From Afipia sp. (GTDB lineage Bacteria > Pseudomonadota > Alphaproteobacteria > Rhizobiales > Xanthobacteraceae): a stretch of DNA of 64,000 nt. Positions 60,317-64,000 of the stretch are shown piece by piece. Under the pieces are notes generated by a model, which worked only from the letters and a program-made list of their open reading frames with translations, made no database searches and was not told the DNA's origin. The translations under genes were made by a program, and so were the position numbers. The stretch's first letter is position 1. Every line of letters starts with the position of its first letter. Where the stretch lies: the NCBI GenBank assembly GCA_024508675.1, contig JANINQ010000021.1, positions 806,001 to 870,000 on the forward strand, read 5' to 3'.

Positions 60317-60958
60317 ATGGTTGCTCAGACCCATCTTTCCATCGCCCCGCAGGGCGATGACGACAGCGCAAAGCGTCATCAGATCATGGATGGCGCGCGG
60401 CGCGTGTTCATGGACCTGGGCTTCGACGGCGCCAGCATGAACGAGATCGCGCGGGCCGCCGGCGTTTCCAAGGGAACGCTGTACGTCTACTTCGCCGACA
60501 AGAACCGGCTGTTCGAAGCGATTGTCGAGCGGGAAAGCCTCGATCACGGCAAGAAGGCCTTCAACTTCGACCCTGCGCTGGACGCCGAAACCAGTTTGCG
60601 CGCCTTCGGCCGCGCCTATCTCGAAATCGTCTGCCGGCCCGATGGCGGATCAGCGGTCAGAACGGTGATGGCGATTGCGGAACGGATGCCCGATGTCGGC
60701 CGCCGGTTTTATGACCGCGTCATCGCCCACACCATGCGCCTGCTTGCCGCTTATCTCACCGCGCGGGTCGAGGCCGGAGAACTTGCGATCGACAACTGCG
60801 AGCTTGCCGCCGCGCAATATATGAGAATGTGCCAAGCGACGTTGTTCGAGCCCTACGTCTTTCAGGCCAAGCCGGCGCCGAGCAAGGAACAGATCGCAAT
60901 CGTGGTCGACAGCGCTGCGCGGCTCTTTCTTGCCGGTTATCGCGCTCCAAAAAGCTGA
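60317..60958 (+). CDS. TetR-family transcriptional regulator
   Basis: A 213-residue repressor-type protein. The N-terminal HTH spans about 22-62 (IMDGARRVFMDLGFDGASMNEIARAAGVSKGTLYVYFADK). The C-terminal domain fits the AcrR/TetR_C group (AVRTVMAIAERMPDVGRRFYDRV). The partner operator palindrome is 60193-60229. It most likely represses the EmrAB-like operon in the absence of an unknown ligand. Confidence 0.92.
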   Translation: MVAQTHLSIAPQGDDDSAKRHQIMDGARRVFMDLGFDGASMNEIARAAGVSKGTLYVYFADKNRLFEAIVERESLDHGKKAFNFDPALDAETSLRAFGRAYLEIVCRPDGGSAVRTVMAIAERMPDVGRRFYDRVIAHTMRLLAAYLTARVEAGELAIDNCELAAAQYMRMCQATLFEPYVFQAKPAPSKEQIAIVVDSAARLFLAGYRAPKS

Positions 60959-60966
60959 AACTGAAA

Positions 60967-62202
60967 TCAGCGCTCGCGGATGCGGGATTCGTCTTCGATG
61001 GATTCCCGGTCTTCCTTCGACAGCGGACCTTTCGCGAACATACGCTTCACGCGCTGGCCGATCGAGCCGGTGACACCGTTGTCGCGCAGCGCATAACCGC
61101 GCGGCGCGGCGCGTGCCGCAATTTCCTCGCCAGACACTGCCGCAGGCTGACAGATGATGCGGCCGCTGGCGCGGCGCATCAGATCGACGTGGATATGATC
61201 GTAGTGATAAACGTTCGATCCCGGCGCCAGCACGGTGTTGAACTGCTGACACGCCGCGCCCTGCACGTCGCGCAGGAACCCCTGCTCTTCCGGCAGCCCC
61301 TTCCAGCCATCCTTCACCGAAATGCGCCGTCCGTCCGCAAGCGTGAACGAGGCGATGTCGAGCGCGTTGCCGAACGCGTGCTCGGAAATATGCGCGCGCG
61401 AATTTCCATTCATGCCGCGGCACGAATAGGCCGAAATCTGTTTGATCTCCGCAACCGGCGAGCCGAACCAGCGCTGCGCGGCAGGCTGTACCGAATCCGC
61501 CAGCCAGCGATCGAGCGCCGACACGATCGGACACGCCAGCGTCGCTGCGGGCTTCACCGCAACCGAACCGAACCTGTTGACCGGCGAGCCCTGTGACGGG
61601 CCAAGACGCGGCGGCGTGTAAGGCTGGTTCGCGGGAGGATAAGGCTGCGCGGCATAAGGCGCGCGCGAGGACGGGCGCGTCATCGCGGGCGAAGCAGAGT
61701 CCGGCCCCGCGACCTGATCCTCATCGTCGGGCGGCTCATTGCCTGGAGCATTCAGGCGCATCGGCGCGCCAGCCTGCGCGGGATAGCCGGATTGCGATCC
61801 CTGATACGGCTGCTGCGATGGGTAGGAGGATGACGGATATGATGGCGGCTGCGACGCTGAATAAGATGGCCGATAGGACGGCGACGGCTGCGACACCGGC
61901 CAGCGCGGCTGATTGCCGATGCTTCCAGGCGGGCGCAGATCGTCGGCGTAGCCGAGGCTGCTCATGCTTTCGCCGAGGGCGGCGACCTTGAGCGGAAACT
62001 CCGCACCGCACGCGCCCGGCCCCGAAATCGGATCGATGCGGACGAGATCCACACTCTCTTTTACAACGCCGGATTTCAGGCACGCCTTCTCCGCCTCGGC
62101 CCGCCAGGGCTCGCGTTCCGCGGTCATGAAACCGCGGCCGCAACCCGCCAGGGTAACGAGGACCAGGGAGCCGACTACGAACCAACTAACTCCACGTGCC
62201 AT
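60967..62202 (-). CDS. Extensin-like lipoprotein with LAS-metallopeptidase motifs
   Basis: A 411-residue protein. The signal ends with the lipobox LAGC (Cys21). Residues about 90-200 are Pro/Ser/Tyr/Gln-rich linker. The C-terminal domain (about 215-370) matches the bacterial extensin-like C-terminal domain family. It shows SEHAFGNALD (273-282), identical to the SxHxxGxAxD zinc motif of LAS/VanY-type peptidases, and YDHIHVD (334-340) with His336 and His338, so a peptidoglycan-cleaving metalloenzyme is plausible. It ends with a poorly conserved basic tail. Confidence 0.85.
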   Translation of the reverse strand: MARGVSWFVVGSLVLVTLAGCGRGFMTAEREPWRAEAEKACLKSGVVKESVDLVRIDPISGPGACGAEFPLKVAALGESMSSLGYADDLRPPGSIGNQPRWPVSQPSPSYRPSYSASQPPSYPSSSYPSQQPYQGSQSGYPAQAGAPMRLNAPGNEPPDDEDQVAGPDSASPAMTRPSSRAPYAAQPYPPANQPYTPPRLGPSQGSPVNRFGSVAVKPAATLACPIVSALDRWLADSVQPAAQRWFGSPVAEIKQISAYSCRGMNGNSRAHISEHAFGNALDIASFTLADGRRISVKDGWKGLPEEQGFLRDVQGAACQQFNTVLAPGSNVYHYDHIHVDLMRRASGRIICQPAAVSGEEIAARAAPRGYALRDNGVTGSIGQRVKRMFAKGPLSKEDRESIEDESRIRER

Positions 62203-62319
62203 CCCCGCAAGTTCACCGAAGATAATTAAAGACTCTTCAACGTATTGTTATTCAATGTTTTTTAACCATACGAAGCCCCGTGACGAGCGATGAGTCAGGA
62301 GGTCTGACTTTCTGGCAAG

Positions 62320-62344
62320 GGAACATCCGGGTAACGTCGGCGTT
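62320..62344 (+). promoter_or_regulatory. EcfG (general stress response sigma) type promoter
   Basis: GGAAC (62320-62324) and CGTT (62341-62344) are separated by exactly 16 bases, matching the GGAAC-N16/17-CGTT consensus of EcfG-family sigma factors in Rhizobiales. The start would be near 62351, about 26 bases before the ATG of the small membrane peptide. Confidence 0.75.
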
Positions 62345-62376
62345 ACATGCCCAGCGTTGAGCCAAGGGAGATTCCC

Positions 62377-62460
62377 ATGACCATCGTCGGACCTCTGAGC
62401 GTCGTGGCGGCCTATGCGTCATTTATTCTGGTCGGAGCGATCGTGCTGGGCATGTTCTAG
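62377..62460 (+). CDS. 27-residue single-span membrane peptide
   Basis: A short gene encoding 27 residues, starting MTIVGPLSVVAAYASFILV and ending GAIVLGMF, a single hydrophobic span with almost no polar tail. An ideal AAGGGAG ribosome site lies 7 bases upstream of the ATG, and an EcfG-type promoter lies directly upstream. The combination of promoter, ribosome site and a start-to-stop membrane segment makes it a credible real gene despite its size. Function is unknown. The MBL/rhodanese gene follows 106 bases later and could be co-transcribed. Confidence 0.65.
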   Translation: MTIVGPLSVVAAYASFILVGAIVLGMF

Positions 62461-62566
62461 ACGGGAGTACCGCCCGTCATCCGAACATCCATCGGGGGAT
62501 TGATCGCCGCATCGGCTGATGGGCGCGCCCTTGATCGCATGGCGCGGAATCTGCGATCATTCCGGG

Positions 62567-63610
62567 ATGATATTCCGACAGCTCTTCGACAGTGTTTCCA
62601 GCACCTACACCTATCTGCTCGCAAGCCGCAAAGGTGGCGAGGCGCTCATCATTGATCCCGTGCTGGAGAAGGTCGACCGCTACATCCAGCTCCTGCATGA
62701 CCTCGATCTGCGGTTGATCAAGGCCGTCGATACGCACGTTCATGCCGACCACATCACCGGCCTTGGCGCGCTGCGCGATAAGACCCACTGCATCACCGTG
62801 ATGGGCGAACAGAGCGGCGTCGATGTGGTCTCGATGCGCGTGGCGGATGGCGACAGGATCGACATCGAAGGCCTCAGCCTCGACGTGCTCTACACGCCGG
62901 GCCACACCGACGACTCCTACAGTTTCATTCTGCCGGATCGCGTCTTCACCGGCGACACGCTGCTCATTCGCGGCACCGGCCGCACCGATTTCCAGAACGG
63001 CGATCCACGCGCGCAATACGAGTCGATCTTCGGCCGCCTGCTGAAGCTGCCCGATCACACGCTGATTTTTCCCGCGCATGACTACAAGGGCGATACCGTC
63101 TCGACCATCGGCGAGGAGAAGGCGTGCAATCCGCGCCTTCAGGTCAAGTCGGTGGATCAGTATGTCGACCTGATGAACAACCTGCATCTGCCGAATCCAA
63201 AAATGATGGATGTCGCCGTACCGGCCAATCTTAATATGGGTCTGGCGCAGGATGCCGTAGCGCGGCGCGGCTGGTCGTTGACCGCGTCGCAGGCCAAGGA
63301 CATTCTCGGACGCCCCGATGTGGTTCTAATCGATCTGCGCGAACGCCGCGAGCGGGAAAAACATGGCGTCATTCCGGGGTCGCTGCACGCGCCCTATCCC
63401 GACCTCGAGGACAATGTGAAAGCGGGCGGCGTGCTGCATGATCTCGCAGCAACCACCCAGAAGCAGTTGCTGTTCTACTGCGCGTTCGGTGAACGCTCCG
63501 CGATGGCGGTGCAGGCTGCACAGGAAGCCGGACTCACCTCCGCCCGCCATATCCAGGGCGGCATCGAAGCCTGGCGCATCGCAGGCGGACAGATTGCCCG
63601 CGATCACTGA
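62567..63610 (+). CDS. MBL-fold persulfide-dioxygenase-like (ETHE1) protein fused to rhodanese
   Basis: A 347-residue fusion. Residues 1-240 are a metallo-beta-lactamase fold with THVHADH (56-62), GHTDDSYSF, FTGDTLLIRGTGRTDF and FPAHDYKG, the ETHE1/GloB-like single-iron arrangement. Residues about 250-345 are a rhodanese domain with the loop YCAFGERS, active Cys305. ETHE1-rhodanese fusions oxidise glutathione persulfide and exchange sulfur with thiosulfate. ATG 62567 is chosen at the family start (MIFRQLFD). Confidence 0.9.
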   Translation: MIFRQLFDSVSSTYTYLLASRKGGEALIIDPVLEKVDRYIQLLHDLDLRLIKAVDTHVHADHITGLGALRDKTHCITVMGEQSGVDVVSMRVADGDRIDIEGLSLDVLYTPGHTDDSYSFILPDRVFTGDTLLIRGTGRTDFQNGDPRAQYESIFGRLLKLPDHTLIFPAHDYKGDTVSTIGEEKACNPRLQVKSVDQYVDLMNNLHLPNPKMMDVAVPANLNMGLAQDAVARRGWSLTASQAKDILGRPDVVLIDLRERREREKHGVIPGSLHAPYPDLEDNVKAGGVLHDLAATTQKQLLFYCAFGERSAMAVQAAQEAGLTSARHIQGGIEAWRIAGGQIARDH

Positions 63611-63741
63611 CAGCGCGGCTGCGTTGACGTACTTTCGCCTCAGAAATGCAATGGAAAGCCTGTTCAAGGGTCGCGGACGGCGTTGCATCGCCGCGCCGTG
63701 ACTGTCAAAAATACTGCCTTTCCGATTGCTCCTTCGAGCAG

Positions 63742-64000
63742 GTGAATACTTTGATCCGTTCCGTCCTGCTGATGGCAGCGATCCTGTGCGGCCTCGCCTT
63801 CGCGCCTGCCCATGCCGAACAGGCCATCCAGCTCGCTCAGGCGGCGCCTGTGCAGCCAGCCCCCGCGCAACCGTCAACATCGGCACCAGCGCCTGCGGAT
63901 TCATCCGCGCCAGCCCTACAGCCGGATCAGCCCGCAGCAGACGCATCGCAGCAGCAGGCTCCGGATGAGCCCGCAGGCAACGTCGTGACACTGAAAGGCA
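63742..64000 (+). CDS. Secreted Ala/Pro/Gln-rich protein (cut by right edge)
   Basis: The frame is open to the window end. From GTG 63742 (or TTG 63751, which has AGGTG nearer its usual spacing) it begins with a signal peptide (LIRSVLLMAAILCGLAFAPAHA) and then an Ala/Pro/Gln/Asp-rich stretch ending GNVVTLKG. That final phrase resembles the opening of FecR-type domains in Bradyrhizobium secreted proteins, but too little is visible to assign a family. Confidence 0.6.
   Translation, partial: MNTLIRSVLLMAAILCGLAFAPAHAEQAIQLAQAAPVQPAPAQPSTSAPAPADSSAPALQPDQPAADASQQQAPDEPAGNVVTLKG

Overview
The window is about 62-63% GC chromosomal DNA from an alphaproteobacterium. Gene order, protein styles and short palindromic repeats all point to the Bradyrhizobium / Afipia / Rhodopseudomonas group (Nitrobacteraceae). 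The telling signs are a long-linker FtsZ ending in a DIPAFLRRQ-type peptide, an EcfG-type stress promoter, Rhizobiales intergenic palindromes, and a type A RNase P RNA. No tRNA, rRNA, CRISPR array, prophage or insertion sequence was seen. It looks like stable core genome with a few accessory insertions.

Left part (1-26 kb). An AsmA-like envelope protein runs off the left edge. A short cyclopropane-synthase-type methyltransferase, a coupled FAH-family / FAD-linked oxidase pair, a hotdog thioesterase and a small DUF1328 membrane protein follow. Next come a UvrD-family helicase that carries an in-frame palindromic repeat, an ABC-2 exporter pair, two paralogous glycine-zipper secreted proteins, an L,D-transpeptidase, a membrane protein fused to a spermidine-synthase-like domain, and an FAD oxidoreductase. 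prmA is preceded by a cluster of DnaA boxes. A P-type aminopeptidase, a Bcr/CflA efflux pump, ligA, recN and bamD complete this part.

Centre (26-51 kb). lpxC and the division/cell-wall (dcw) cluster lie on the minus strand. In transcription order they are rsmH-ftsL-ftsI-murE-murF-mraY-murD-ftsW-murG, then murC-(glutamine amidotransferase)-murB, then ddl-ftsQ-ftsA-ftsZ and lpxC. Many junctions are overlapping start/stop pairs. The series is interrupted by a LysR/MFS pair between murG and murC, a class I glutamine amidotransferase coupled to murB, and an oppositely oriented DUF4239 membrane protein between murB and ddl. No mraZ is seen upstream of rsmH.

Right part (51-64 kb). After an AmpD-type amidase and a Dyp-type peroxidase comes rnpB with a promoter and terminator. 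A LysM protein, a membrane diguanylate cyclase, a Cys-less thiolase homologue paired with a DUF35 Zn-ribbon protein, and an EmrAB-like efflux pair follow. The efflux pair diverges from a TetR gene across a perfect 37-bp palindrome. Last are an extensin-like lipoprotein with LAS-metallopeptidase motifs, a 27-residue membrane peptide behind an exact EcfG-type promoter, an ETHE1-like/rhodanese fusion, and the start of a secreted protein cut by the right edge.

The strongest leads are the EcfG-driven micropeptide, the DnaA-box array before prmA, the amidotransferase inside the mur operon, the Cys-less thiolase/DUF35 pair, and the repeat that became protein inside the helicase. These readings come from the sequence by eye; no database search was run.
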